Assembly (NCBI GenBank): GCA_008828725.1
Contig: MEHQ01003579.1
Coordinates: 62,001-126,000, forward strand
From: Saccharina japonica
Lineage: Eukaryota; Sar; Phaeophyceae; Laminariales; Laminariaceae
Length of the DNA: 64,000 nucleotides
Direction: 5' to 3'
Shown: positions 44,001-56,723 of the stretch, piece after piece
Layout of the letters: every line of letters begins with the position of its first letter
How positions within the stretch are numbered: the stretch's first letter is position 1
Position numbers and translations under genes: made by a program
Notes under the pieces: generated by a model
The model's database searches: none
What the model was told of the DNA's origin: nothing
Seen by the model: the letters and a program-made list of their open reading frames with translations, nothing else

Positions 44001-47000
44001 TCCTAACGCTAGTCGGTGGGTTTGCCACGGCGCTCTCATGGGACGCTCATGGATTTTTCGTGAGGCTTCCAGGGGCCTTGTATGGGCTTACAGTGTTTCC
44101 TGGGTCTCCCATGCGACTTCCAAAGGTTTACAGTGCTGGATCATGGGCTTGTGGGTATCTCATGGAATTCATACAGCACTCACATGGGACTCCCATGAGA
44201 CACCCATGGGCTTTCGGCGGGTTTATAGTGTTCAGTTCGGACTCCCACGGGGCTCCCATGGGTTTGTCGTTTATACGGGTGGTTCATAGAACTTACATGG
44301 GTCTTCTACGGAAAATCGATGGGAATTCCAGGAGTGCATAGTATCCCATGGATCTCTCATGCGACTTTCAAGGGCTTGCAGTGCTGGCCCATGATATTCC
44401 CATGGCGCTCTCATGGCTCGGTACCGCTCCCATGGGTATGCCATGGGATTTTCTTGTGTTTGCCGTGTTCCCATACGACTCCTTATGCTGGCCCATGGGT
44501 CTCCCATGGGTCTGACATGGGTCTGCCATGGGCCTGTCATGGGTCTGACATAGGTCTCCCATGGGTCTCAAATGGAAATCCATGGATATTCCATTTTTTT
44601 ATGTTCCAGGTCCATGGGCCTTCCCCCATGGGTCTCGCTTGGGTCTTCGATAGGATTTCCATGGACTATAGCGCTGCCATGGGGCTCCCACGGGACTCTC
44701 GTGGATGCCCCGCGGGTTTTGTCGTTATAGTTGAGACTTGTACGGGTCCATATGATGCTTGGGAAGAATTTGGTCGGAACTAATTCGGTTGGGGTTCTTG
44801 TGGTCTGCGTTCTATATTAAAATGATCCACAACCCATGGAATCTTCCTAAGAGTTTACCCAACCCAAGACTAATTACAGTAAGTTAAAAGTGGCATATTG
44901 ACGACATTTTTCCACAACCGTAGGACGATTCTTATCGTTCGTGGGCTGAGGCCATTTTTTATATATATACCAGGGTATACATATATACACATCGGAAACA
45001 GACCACAAGACACCCGACTAAATCGGTTTCAACCAAATGCTTCGCAAACACCCTTATCACGGGATTCCCATGGGACTTTCACGGGTTTGCAGTAGTGCTG
45101 GCCCATGGGATTATCATGGGTTTTCCGTGTGATTATCGTGCTCCCAAGGGACTTCCATGGAACTGCCACCAGTATCCGGTGGGCCTCGAGTCAAGGGACG
45201 TCTATGGGAACTCCATGAAAAGCCCACGAAACGCGCTCCAAAAGTACATCCAAAAACCTACATGTGCGCATCGCCCTCCTCCCCTCTCTACCCCGATGGT
45301 CTCCTTAATGAACATATCGCGAAATAACGCCGGATGTGCTGCCCCCTTTCTGATGTTTCCCTGTTGTCCCGCGTGTAACACCATAATGCGCTCCAGGCGA
45401 GATTCCCAAAGAGATTGGACACCTGACAAGGCTTACGCGACTCAGCCTCGGATTCTGCAAGCTTGAAGGTGGGACCATCCCGAGTCATGACGCGTCAAAT
45501 AAAATGAGGGGGAAGCATCTGTTGAGTGCCGTCCAGCTATAAAAGAGTACATAATGTGCCGCATGTTGCCGTACGAGTGTACCACCGTGCAGCCGAATCC
45601 CGCAAGCATTATACAGGGTGGTTGTTTCGACTCGACTTCGTATTGATTCAAAATTATGAGCTTATGGGCCTTTGTGTGTATAGAGCGCCTACTTGCTCTT
45701 GGGTTAGTATTGCTGTGCTGGAGCGAGACCTCGCGGAGTACGCAGGGTATCGTATCGTTCACAGTTAACGCACGCACGCCCTATGTTCAGATGGGAACTC
45801 CTGTGTGAGCACTCAACGACTTGCTTGCTTAGCAACTTACATGTGTTTTCATGTTGACCTTTGGGCCGTTCCAGGTTCCCTGCCCCCCGAACTAGGCCAA
45901 CTGAGGTCCCTCAAGCATCTCGTCCTGCACGATAACAACATTGCAGGTATGGTGCCTCTCGCGAGAGAAGTACATCCTACCCACGTGCAGAAGGTGCTCG
46001 GTACATACCTTGCCAACTCTGGTAACGTTTCGTGTCACAGTATGACTGCCTCTGTTTCTGTGTGTTTTCGTCATGTGTGTATAGCCCGGGCTGCAAGAGA
46101 ACTCTGATGGTGGGACTTCAGAGGGCTGTATTCGTCCAATATCAAACGTACCAGGGCAATGTATGCTTGTGGTTGGTACATGTGCAGTGGGTATCACACC
46201 CCGAGTTAAGAGCGCCCCGTGACAATCTTGAGCCAAACAGGCACTCTTAACTCCACAACGCTCTTATATGTAGTGGGATTATATACTGTATACCTGGTAG
46301 CGTTTAGTGTAGGCGGGACACGCCTATTTGGCCGATTTTAACTCCGGAACGATCTCAACTCGGGGTACCCCCTGCTGTACTAGTATGCTACAACATATCC
46401 AATAATAGCGTACTATAACCGCTGTGCACCAGCCCCAAACCTGATTTGGATCGGGCGGTCTATATGTACCGGTAGAGATCAGCATTGGCAAATCGACCCC
46501 ATTTCCTTTTTTACTGCCTTGAACTGCGCTTAACACCGACGTACGATCCAGGCAAAATCCCCAAAGAGATCGGGCAGCTGACGAGGCTGACAAGACTTGG
46601 CCTCGGCTCCTGCCACCTTGTCGGTGAGGTCACCTCGTGTCATGATGCGTTGAAGAATATTGGCAGGAAGCTTTTCCTTGGTATCGTCCAGTCAAGTAGA
46701 TTAAATGCGGCATAGTCCATGCGCGATCTTTTTTACAATAGGGTTCGGGCATATAGTCGTAACTAATTAAACTGAAATCAAAGGTTTCAAACATCCCTAG
46801 CTCTCTAGCATATAAACTTCGGGTGCAGTATACTGTGTCTGACAATTAACAATATCCCCTATCAATAGTACGATAGCTTCGACTCAGTATCATGTCAAAC
46901 GTTCGTGCTTGAGTGCCATCGTGACAGCGAAGATCGCCTACAGGTAGCTGCTTTAGGGTCGATGGGCTCATATTGGCTTTATACGGGAGAGAGACCGAAC

Positions 47001-49008
47001 GGGATTTCGTATAATATCGCCTCGTTCAAAATCCACGCACGCCAGCCGTATGTTCTGGTTAGGAATCCCCGTGTGCACTACACAACGTTGCTTGCTTGGC
47101 AAATTTTCAAGGTTTGCAACCGGTTATCCATACCCTCTTATGCGGGTAATATATTTTTGTCTGGCCTTTGGGCCGTGCCAGGTACCCTGCCGCTCGAGCT
47201 AGGTCGACTGGGATCCCTCGAGCACCTGGTCCTGAACAACAACAAGATGACAGGTACTGTATGGTGCCTGCTTTGAGAGAAGTACGTGTTGCCCACGTGT
47301 AGGAGGTACTCCGTGTCTACGCTGCTTTCGTATATGTCCGTTCCAGTACCCCTCGCTGAATCGCCTTCTGTTTCTGTAGTTCTTGGTGTGTCATGCGGTG
47401 CACCGGGACCGCTTGTGCGTTTGTTTGTACAATGTGTTATGATACGGCTCCAAAGAACTTTCACATAGCGTACGATATACTACGACTTGTGTGTTGATCG
47501 TGGATGCGTCTATTAACAAATGTTACCTTTACAGTAGACCAACATACGAATGTGCAATGACTGTGAATCGGCAATGAAATGCGATTGTAAGTTATATGAC
47601 GAACGCTATCAAACGATAGGTACATGTTAATATTCTACGAGTATACCGACAACGTGGACTCGAGTCGGTCGTTTTCTCGACAGAGCTTCGAGTATATGAA
47701 TGGCGTAATCAACGTAGTGGGCCTGATCGCGTCCAGATTACCTTTGGCTCCTTACACATACGCACCCAACCCACGTACAAAAATAACTATCCAGCGTGAA
47801 GAATCGTCTACAGTATAGGGAAGTCAGTAGTGTGGGCAGCGTGACCCTCAATAACGCTTGAGAAACAAAATTAGGGCCGAGCTTGACCACCTGCTTATCA
47901 TGGCTGCGGTCCAAAATTTTCACAAAACACCAGAACAACCCCCCCCCGACAAGGATGCTTGCTGCGCCGTTGTACATAGCATTTGCTGGCATTTCGTATG
48001 TTTCTGATGCTGTATATAGTGTACACTTCGAAGCAAAGCATGTGTATACGATAGTTATTGCAGTCGAGGTTAGTATTACAGTAGTTCAGATCAGGTGGAG
48101 TAAAGTTGACCTTAAACGCCTACGCATCAGACTTCACTCAAGCGCCTTCTTGCCAGCACGGAAAAGCCCTTTCCCGCCAGCCCTTCCGGGACTACGTTCA
48201 CCAGAATCCCCTCCGATACCCCAAGCGCACCAAGAGTCCCTGGCGCTACTTTAGTTGCGGCGGACGAGGTCCGAATTGGGCACCTCCCTTCAGACTTTCT
48301 TCTTTCGGGCCGGAGTGAGCAGCGACGATTTCCGGCACCGTCATCACTAAGCTGCAGATCGACGCCGCCAGGATCCAAGCTTCAGCCGGGGACAGTCCAA
48401 AATCCCCGTGGATAGGTTCGCGTGCTCTTTTTGGTGGGGCTGAGCGTCAGCAAAATCGCCGGGCACCCGCCCTCGAAGAGCGGATACGAGGGTGTCAAGC
48501 TTGGCGCTCATCGATTAAGAAACTAAGATTACTGTTGCTGTACCCAGGACACTAGTTTGTATATATTGGCTCCACCTATCGCTTACCTGTTCCTTTAACC
48601 AATTCATAGGTCACAGTGGATGGTGTTTTGGTGGTCCGCTGTAGCTGATTGCCGTTGCGCTTATCAAGGGGTGTATTGTCTCTTGGCTGTAAACGTGCGT
48701 AAAAAGAAGTGACCATCTACTGTTTGTCGCCGCATGTTTGCCTCTGTAACGCGTAGCTTGACAGTCTTGACACATATGCACGTGTGCTCGCCTTGGTGTA
48801 CGACGGCGCGACAGGTTACATCCCTCGCGCTTTGCTGAAGATACCGACTCTACGCACATTTTATCTCGAGAACAACAACTTCGAAGGTGCCAAGGAAATC
48901 GCGTACTTACTAAGTAGAGTGTTTGTTGAGGTTGGGATTGGGAGATGGGGAATCGCAAACCAACCCAGCCTGCACGGAGTAGATACCGCAAAATCAATTT
49001 GTACATAA
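38015..49008 (+). CDS. leucine-rich repeat protein with one LRR per 72-nt exon
   Basis: Exons: 38015-38261, 38840-38911, 39818-39889, 41308-41379, 42397-42469, 43038-43108, 45397-45468, 45875-45946, 46552-46623, 47182-47253, 48815-49008; total 1089 nt, 362 residues and stop, all introns GT-AG. Exon 1 encodes a cap with WTRWGTNRHFRTWYGVGTTL and LALPKNGLRG, like the N-cap of stramenopile LRR proteins. Each following exon encodes one plant-type LRR (for example GTIPHELGDLVALTALDLHG) and starts and ends inside the Gly codon (phase 1). The exception is the 73/71-nt pair at 42397 and 43038, where the phase is 2 and compensates. I see no signal peptide, ROCO or kinase domain. The last exon runs past the repeat to a stop at 49008; the GTGCCA at 48887 is a poor donor. 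Likely role: ligand or pathogen recognition, by analogy only. An unseen 5' exon is possible. Confidence 0.85.
39068..39509. repeat. 221-bp tandem duplication in an LRR intron
   Basis: Two adjacent 221-bp units (starting near 39068 and 39289) appear identical over the stretch I compared, including AAAGATCCGTCGCTGTCATG and CGCATATACGAAGTA. It lies between the first and second LRR exons. Confidence 0.9.
43620..44785. repeat. CATGGG minisatellite in an LRR intron
   Basis: A 1.2-kb field of degenerate CATGGGTCTCC-type units, with an 11-bp period clearest at 44495-44570, interspersed with a longer motif (GGTTTACAGTGCTGG, GGCTTGCAGTGCTGGCCCAT). It is not a multiple of three, so the long open frames through it are accidental. 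Confidence 0.85.
45060..45240. repeat. second block of the CATGGG minisatellite
   Basis: Same CCCATGGGA and GGTTTGCAGTAGTGCTGGCC units, separated from the main block by about 275 bp of unrelated sequence. Confidence 0.75.
45397..47290 (+). repeat. tandem duplication of a two-exon block of the LRR gene
   Basis: The exon pair at 45397/45875 is most like the pair at 46552/47182 (GEIPKEIGHLTRLTRLSLG versus GKIPKEIGQLTRLTRLGLG; GSLPPELGQLRSLKHLVLH versus GTLPLELGRLGSLEHLVLN). The introns also align, e.g. TTTGGGCCGTTCCAG versus TTTGGGCCGTGCCAG and GAGAGAAGTACATCCTACCC versus GAGAGAAGTACGTGTTGCCC. So a ~1.2-kb genomic block was duplicated. Confidence 0.85.
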
Positions 49009-52000
49009 CGCCTCCATCAACACCAATATCCCTGTCGTACCTTCGTTATCTATTCGACACAATTGCCAAACCACTCTACTCCGTACGACAAGTACAATCA
49101 ATGCTTGGACTCAGTTTCGGAGGAAGCTACTATGCGTAGACTGATATTGGGTATGCCGGCTTGGTATGGCGTGTGTTTTGGTTGGGACATTATTTGACGT
49201 CCACCCAGCCTCACGCAAATAGTTATAGAACTCCCCCACCAGCCCCACTTCGCCCACCCTCCTATTCGCCGTCTCTTATCTACCTCCGCCCCCTCCTCCT
49301 CCGTCCTGTTGTTTGTTGTTTACGCCTGGCTGTCTTCGTGTCCTTTCTTTATGTTTCCCTCGCGGGTGATCATCCACGCCCGCCATTCTTATTGATTGCT
49401 ACGTATGTGGAAAACACAACGAATGTGCCCACTGTATTCAGTGAAAATGTGGTTATTGGGAGGCGCGGGCAGCGCCAGAACGATTAAAACCAAGCTTCCT
49501 AAGGACTGTGACGTGAGGCTGTGATCAAACAGAACGGACACAGTTTCGCACCGTTGATATCTACCATACTCTGGGCAGGTTAAGATTGATACATGCTAAG
49601 CACATGATGATGGGTGTAAAGACGTGAAAGAGGCGGATACTGCTTGTATATATTGTTCAGCGTTGCCCCTGGGAGCAATAGGTAACTAACATTCGTAGCG
49701 GCTCTACTCCTATAGGCTCGTTCAGACGGACGGCCTACGCATGATGAGCGTCGTTGAACCAAACGGCATGTCACAGTTCGTGGTAATTCCTGGCGAGCGA
49801 CGTTTAGTGATTTGCTATATCTGATGTGTGCGCAGTTCCTCCAGACGAGTGTTTGTAGTAGTTAATGTTTGCGCACGATGTTCATGGGTTAGCTCAGGGC
49901 TGTATTATGTATCTTGCTTCCAGCAACCTGTATAGAAACGACGGCGTTTGTTGGCGTGGACGCGTTCGCCGTAGTGTAGGCATCGTATCAATACAACGTG
50001 CTCTTTGCAAGATCGTTGTATTCCACTGCAGATCTACGAAGTATATGTATTGAGAGTATAAAATCTGCGGGGTTGGGACGATGTGTAGTTAATATTACCC
50101 ACTTCCAAGCACACGTTGACAGCGCTTATCTCGTGGGGTTTAGTTTAGCAAGGCTGTAGATCGAGACCTGTGTTTGCGTACGTAGTACGTCCGAGACGGC
50201 GATCGCCGGATGCCTGCTGTGCAGCACATTCCTTGGCATGCTACTGTACTCGAAGGGGTTTTCCTGAGTCTAGAGCACACGTTTCAGATGTTTGTGAGAC
50301 AGGTTGTCGCTCCAAACGAGATGTCCTTCAGTGTTTCGTGCCTTCCTTAGGGGGTTACATGAAAGGCGCACTGTCCAGCACGTGCCCCTGGCCTGGTCGA
50401 ATTGCCTGACGTAGGTTCCTTGGATACTATGTGTAGGATGTACATCAATGCTGGGAAAATGATGAATTATCATAAAACAAAGAATGGGCTGAATACCGGA
50501 TTAACTCCGGAACTATCCACGACGATCTTGGATGATACTCATTTCGTGCCTCTAGCGGTCCCGGTCGTGGTAGGTGTGTTACCACCCGTACTACAACGGG
50601 TAGACCACGTGTGGTGAGCAGTCTCGTCTCGGCCACCAAGCACCGCCTGCCAATCTTCTCCAGATCCTCTTGACCCTTCATGATGTACGCGTGCCCGCCA
50701 AGGGCCCCCATTGTGCACTTCCGATACGTACTGGTATTCGTGCTCTACCAGGTTTGAGTAATCTGCACGGCGCGGAGACACTGTTATATCAACGGCCTCA
50801 GTGGTCGAACGCGTCTAACCACCGAGGTTTCTTCCAAACACGATCACTGAAGAAGCATACCACACGATCCTCGTTCGTATGGATATGCTTTTAGAGACTT
50901 CCCGACCATCGCACCACCTACCCCGCCCCCACCGCTACTTAATCGAAACATCCTAAGGCGACCGACCAGTCTCTCCGTTCCCGGTTATGCCCCAATTGTT
51001 ACGCTGAGCACCCCAACCCTACCGTTGCACGTTTCAGCAGCCTTGAGCTACTAGTTAAAACCCCTACTCTTAGCGTACGCCCGATATCGTACAATGTGAT
51101 GTCACGGCTACCGATGACGAATACTAGACACCTCTCGTAGCTTAGCGCCCGCCCCAGCCCTTCGTTCCCTCCCTGGGCATTCTAGCTCTGCACCTTGATG
51201 CTAGTACATGGCGAGGGGGTGCCCCGGAGATCAGAGCTACGGTTTATGCGAGATTCAACGAACTCGAAAAATGCAGATTTGGTTGATTTTATAGCACTAT
51301 CCACTGGCCTACTGTAGTTAGTCACGTGATTCGATAGGCTAGAGGGCAGTGTTGCATAACCAACAGGTTCCATTATTAATATTTGCCCCGCCACGCTGGG
51401 GAGTATGCGCTCTCATGTTTTCAGCGACCGGTCTTGCTATCCTCGCTTCCTTCTCCTTTAAGTTTCTGCTTTCGTGACTTCACTTCCACAGTTTTTATGC
51501 TGGCACCGCTCGGTCTTGCCAAACAATCCCACCTCGTCTTTGACTCCCATCCTCGCAAATGCATCGACACGGCATCGCCTTCAAGATACCGCCCCTGCAA
51601 ACTTGCAATTCGCCATGTGATTTACAGAGGCGGTCTCCAGTAAACCCAGAACCTTCAATATTTCCTTAATGGTGCCTCCACTCACGCCCATCACCTCCGC
51701 CTCCAAATCACGTGCCCCTCCGTGCATTTTTCAACGTCCATCCTTAGCATCCACCTTCCTTCGTCTGTCAGGCTGGGATAGTACTGTAGTATATAGACCG
51801 TCTGCAATGGTGCTGATACATACACATGCAGGACCTGCTGCTAGCCTTCGACAATGTCGTCGATCTCGTTCCTCTCGCACCCAAATTATTGTTCGAGCAC
51901 TAATGCTCGCCACGTTGCAACCTAATTTCCTGACAATCTTCGTGACCTGGAACTCAATTTGCAGCGACTCTACCAGCTGCGAAGTTCGGCCATGCGCCTT

Positions 52001-52790
52001 CTGCGCATCGTCCGCCACAATAGTGGGGTAGTCGCGGAGATGTGTTCCCTCTCGCAGCGTTGCCTGCTCGCACGCCTCGGGTTGGCCCACCATGTGCTGC
52101 TCATATGAAAAGCCCGGCGCCACGTACACGCAAGACCGAGTCACACCTACAACTCTCCGCCCCCATAATAAAAGGACCCTTATGCGACAAACTAGAGACG
52201 TCTACCCTGCAGAGGGACGCTGCTTGCTGAGTCCGTATTTCCCCTTACCGAGCTGGCGACCGATTGGTTCTTGTATCGAGCCTGTGGAGACGACTGGTGT
52301 TGGTTCTCCGGCTTTGCTCAACATTGCCCGATCGTTCAAAACCTATCTAGTACCGTGGGCTCGCTAAACACCAACCACTTCGTCTAGGAGAGTATATTCA
52401 ATTTTTCGCCTCTCCCACGGAGGGGTGGCTGCCCCTGGTCTTACGTTTATCGACCGTGCGTGTCCCAGACCATCCCCGCAACCTCGTCCACGGCATTGTG
52501 TTGGACAGTATGCTGTTTCCTTGTTGATCCTTGATGTTACTGTGGCGATCATGCCTGTCTCGCAGTCGCTCACCATGGTGGCACGCTGCTACCCGCTGGA
52601 GGCTCTTGGCCTTGCTATGGAACTCATGCCACCGAAAAACAAAAGATCTAAAATAAAATTCTGAGAAAAAAAGAGGCCTAACGTTCATGCGGACCCCTGT
52701 AGTAGTGACTTATTATATTGAACGTTGACTACATATGCATTGGCTACCCAGCCTACACTTACCACTCCCCCTCAACGGAAATCCAAAACC
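49009..52790. other. no supported gene
   Basis: Several open frames up to about 137 codons occur (for example minus 51731-52144), but none shows a domain, consistent splice sites or conservation within the window. I leave the region unassigned. Confidence 0.45.
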
Positions 52791-52796
52791 AATTTA

Positions 52797-52965
52797 CTGA
52801 TCATGTCTAAGATCACCAGCACTTGGTGGAAGCGATAGAAGTTTGACTAAATAATGCCGATCATGGCTAACGATCATCAATCAGCACTTGTTGGGAGCAG
52901 TAGCAACTTGACTAAAATGCCGATCATGGCGAACTACCATCAGCACTTGTTGCAACCAACGCTAA
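52797..52965. repeat. three tandem units of ~60 bp
   Basis: Units with TGCCGATCATGGC, a CATCAGCACTTGTTGG motif and AACTTGACTAAA repeat three times with small indels. Confidence 0.75.
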
Positions 52966-53084
52966 TTTACGAAATCAGGATCAGCTACCAAACATCAATG
53001 CTTGTGGGAAAAAACAAATCGTGCCTGTTGCTTCGCTAAACTCGTCTCCGTGCACCTGGCAAACATCTCTTTTCAACGTTGATG

Positions 53085-53600
53085 ATGTTGCGATGAAGGC
53101 GACTTCCCGCCATCCGGGTTGATACCCCAGTTGACGTCCAAGTATACATTAAACCTGTACTCTCCTTGAGCGAAGGTGGTGCTGAAATCCACCATCGTCC
53201 CGGCTAGGAACCGAAGTAGATGTTTGGCCGCTCCCATGTGCACCTTTGATGGTTTCGACATTGCCCTCGCCAGTTGGTTTACAGAGTACGGGATGTCGTA
53301 GCGTATCACCTCGTTCAGGTACATGGCGCTGCCGACAATAGCTTGAAACTGTCGATTTGTCTCCTTTTCTAGAGGGCTCTATTATGGTTGCATCAAGGCC
53401 AGCTCCTGGCCGTACCCCGGCGTTGTCAACGGCCTGCAGTCATGTATGCCGTTCTTCACGAGCAGTCCCCTTGCGATGTAGTTCCCCTGGGTGGTGACGG
53501 TTGTCGTTGATAGCGCTGAAGTAGCCCTGCCGCTGATTATTGTTACTGTTGGCGACACCTGACTCGGAGGTGCCGCTCCCCCTGAGTTGGGGGCCATCCC
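53085..53600 (-). pseudogene. Ty1/Copia pol relic (RT end and RNase H start)
   Basis: On the minus strand: GNYIARGLLVKNGIHDCRPL, then QFQAIVGSAMYLNEVIRYDI with PYSVNQLARAMSKPSKVHMG, AAKHLLRFLAGT and YLDVNWGINPDGGKSPSS. These follow the Copia order (KxxPxxTP, YLxxTRPDI, NxLSR, LRYLKGT, DADWAGD). The frame breaks near 53380, and neither the catalytic YVDD upstream nor an LTR is visible, so it is a decayed internal fragment. Confidence 0.82.
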
Positions 53601-54029
53601 TCCAGCGCGTCTCCCTTCCTTACTGCTTTCACCGCCTGCTGCTGGCTGAGGTCCACCGCCGTCATCTGTCGGTGATTCTCACCCACCGACGTCGCCTGCA
53701 TGTGCTCCTGGCATCTCTTCTCCGGTCAGCACCCCAGATTGAGTTATTCCACGAATTTTCATCAGGATCCCGTCTATCCGTGCGTCGCGCGGTTGTACGA
53801 TGGGGATGGTGTGGTCGTACGCATCATCGTTGTTGATAATGATGCGCGATGTGTAGTCGGTAGTGGTAGAACTTGTAAAGCAGCTGAGGAAGCTGACGAA
53901 GCTAATGAAACGGATATGTAGCTGCCGCTAGTCCTGCTATATTCGCTGATGTAGTAGTTGCCTTTGCGTGCTATATGATGTGTTGTAGTCTCTGCGGGGG
54001 GAGTCGCTGGTGTAGTAGGCGTTGCTGTG

Positions 54030-54285
54030 GCAGACGCTGCCGTACCAGTCGGTGCTGTAGTATAAGTAGACGATGCTGTAGGAGTAGGCGTTGCTAGAGT
54101 GTCAGTCGTTGCTGTACCGGTCCTTTCCGCACGAGCCATTGCCATATCAAACCAGGCGTTACTGTACCAGTCGTTGCTGACCAGTCGTTGCGGTACCAGT
54201 CGTTGCTGTATCAGTCGTTGCTGTACCAGTCGTTACCGTACGAGTCATTGTTGTACCAGTCGTTGCTGTACACTCGATGTCTCCC
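54030..54285. repeat. 15-bp minisatellite GTACCAGTCGTTGCT
   Basis: Variants of a 15-bp unit repeat, cleanest at 54160-54270. Being a multiple of three, the array leaves open frames (YQSLL repeats) that I do not regard as a gene. Confidence 0.85.
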
Positions 54286-54989
54286 GGAGACGATGATAGT
54301 GATGATCATGACGATACTTGCTCCGTGTCTTGATCTGCTGGAGATGATATTTTGTTTTTTTAGTCGTTAAGAAGTTGATGGGCGTGATGATGATGGCGCC
54401 GCGATGGATAAGTAACTGATGCGATGACGAAGGTGTACTACTTGCCGAGTAGTATACGCAGAACGCGGAGTAGTTGCGGTTGTCTCAGCAGTAGTAGTTC
54501 CCGCTGGAAAAAATGTAGTTAGGCTGTAGCGCTGCTCCAGGCTCCAATCTCCTTGTCGACGCTGCCCTCCAATGGGCCGCCTCCGGTAGCTAGTTGCATG
54601 ACTTCGGGAAAGTTGTTCGAAGCTTCGCCATTTCTCCCCCTTCAAACCGATGTTTCACTCGGCGGGGGTCAGATCAAACAGCGCCAGCGCCGCTATTGTA
54701 ACTCCCCCGTTCGTAGACAGTAAGAGGGTAATTTAGACGTTGGTGTTACTGCGCTTTTGCTTGAGCCAGGTTGCTGCCGATTTCCGAGGTGTGCTCTTCA
54801 TGCCCCGTGAGTATGTTGTGCATGGAAGGGGTCGACTCGCTGAAGTTGACCTGGACCCATACCTCCTAGCCGCAATATGTGCGCTCGTCTCCCCATCAAA
54901 CGAGAGAGGTGTTTGGCTACCAACGTTACTTTGTTGTAGTCTTCCATCCTCCTTTTGCTCGTTGATGTTATTTATGTCTTCTTTAACAC

Positions 54990-55410
54990 CGCAACATTAG
55001 TATGTTTCGGGTATATTTTCGAATTCGCCTCGCACTGTGTTTAGCTTGGACTCTATTTTTTTACCGCAACAGGATATTACGGGTTTGTTTTCGAGTTCTC
55101 CTCCTACTGTGATTAGCTTGGATTATTTTATTAACCGCAACAGCAGTATATTGCGGGTTTGTTTTCGGATTCGCCTTCCACTGTGATTAGCGAAGACTTT
55201 CTTATTTTACCGCAACAGTATATTAGGGGTTTGTCTTCGAATGCATCCTACTGTGATTAGTTCGGACTATCTACCGCAACAGTATTATGTGGGTTTGTTG
55301 TCGAATTCACATTCCACTGTGATTAGCTTAGACTCTCTTATTTTACCGCAATATTTTTTTGCGGGTTTGTTTTCAAATTCGCCTTCAACTGGTGACTAGC
55401 TTAGACTTCT
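54990..55410. repeat. ~66-bp tandem satellite, about six units
   Basis: Each unit contains TTACCGCAACAG, GCGGGTTTGTTTTCGAATTC and CACTGTGATTAGCTTRGACT in order, with small indels. Confidence 0.85.
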
Positions 55411-56720
55411 CGAGGTCTTCCCTTTGCTACAGTTGGTGCTGGCGTTAGCCGCAATTGCGCCTTTTGCGGCCTGTCGCTGCAGTCGTTAGTAGCGGACGTT
55501 TGGATGTAGTGAAATTTCAATCGCCCCGAGTGAAATGTTGTTACCAGATGTTTCAAGACTCGACCCGGTAGAATCACAAACAAACGCAATAACACACACG
55601 TCTCGACACAACATGAATCGACGCGCCATGCGCTCCTATCCTGATGGGAAGTTCGCCGACTTTTACATGCCTTACTCGTACGTAGTCGAGCACTCCCGCT
55701 ATCCCTTGATTGACGTACACTCACTTTTATTTTATTTTCTTATTTCTTCTTCGATTTTGAAGCTTGTCCAGGCCAGCTTGTTTTGGATCCCTCGTGCACA
55801 TCTTCTCTCGAGGATCCTTAGATATGTGCCCCATGCTGAAGATCGAGCCCCATAACCTGTTGAGGCATAGTTGTTACACCCTTGACAGGCGGTCGCACAG
55901 GCGGTCACAGAAAGTAGCATGCTGCCATGCTAGTGTTGGGCAGATGATGATCCGCCGATGATCAAGCTCCCGAAGATTGATGTTTTGTAGAAGGGCCGCT
56001 CTTTGGGAAATCAAACTTACAGAACAATAAATATATATTTGAGTCTAGTGGTGGTGGTGAGAGGAGTGAGAGAGGGTGGGGCAGGCCCGTTCTCTCTCTC
56101 GTAGCTACTCAGAACTGATCCTTCGTTCGCTACAACAATATGTGCTTGTAGGACCCCGTGCACAAAAATCAAAAACAACAAAAACAAGCCGTCGGGGTTT
56201 TCAATAACTAATCGTGGTTACGCCGCATGTTGGTCGAACCGCAACGTAACACGCTGTGTTTTGCTATTGTTGTCTATAACATCACCAGTGCTACTGCTGT
56301 GCTCGGCTACTGTTTAACATGCTACAGGTGGAACCAGTGCTACCTAAGTTGACCGACGAATAGCAGTCAGCCGATCCCAGTTCTGGCCAGGCGTAGCTCG
56401 GGAAAACTTGCTTCTTGACTCGTCGCGATCCCGAAGCTATCAAGTGGCACTTGGTTGCGTATCGTGGCTGCTTCTCCCCGTTTACAGCAATATTACAGTA
56501 GTGTTACCTACTGCTTCCCCCGTCTACAGCTACCTATGGCTCTCCTCGGCTACAGCAGTACTAGTGTTAACTACTGCTGCCCCCGGCAACAGCAGTGGCG
56601 ATGAACATTGATCAGAGATGTAGGTGTTCGCGCCCAAATATATTTTAACAAGGTCCACATCCTTGGATCATAAATCCTTGCATACACCCACAACTCCAAC
56701 AACCCGCCGGGGGACAAAAA
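55411..56720. other. no supported gene
   Basis: No recognisable domain. Two CTACTGCTGTGCTCGGCTAC-like stretches and CAGCAGTA motifs lie at 56285-56600. Confidence 0.5.
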
Positions 56721-56723
56721 CTC

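Noticed and set aside
43793-44783. Several long open frames between LRR exons
   Set aside because: Generated by the CATGGG minisatellite; several frames on both strands are open there.
51731-52144. 137-codon minus-strand frame and overlapping plus-strand frame
   Set aside because: No domain on either strand and no supporting splice structure; could be an old relic but cannot be supported.
53774-54145. Thr/Ala-rich open frame on the minus strand
   Set aside because: Low-complexity product of the 15-bp minisatellite and flanking GTAGTA-type sequence.
54990-55410. CRISPR-like array of repeats
   Set aside because: The units are contiguous tandem repeats without unique spacers, in a eukaryotic setting.
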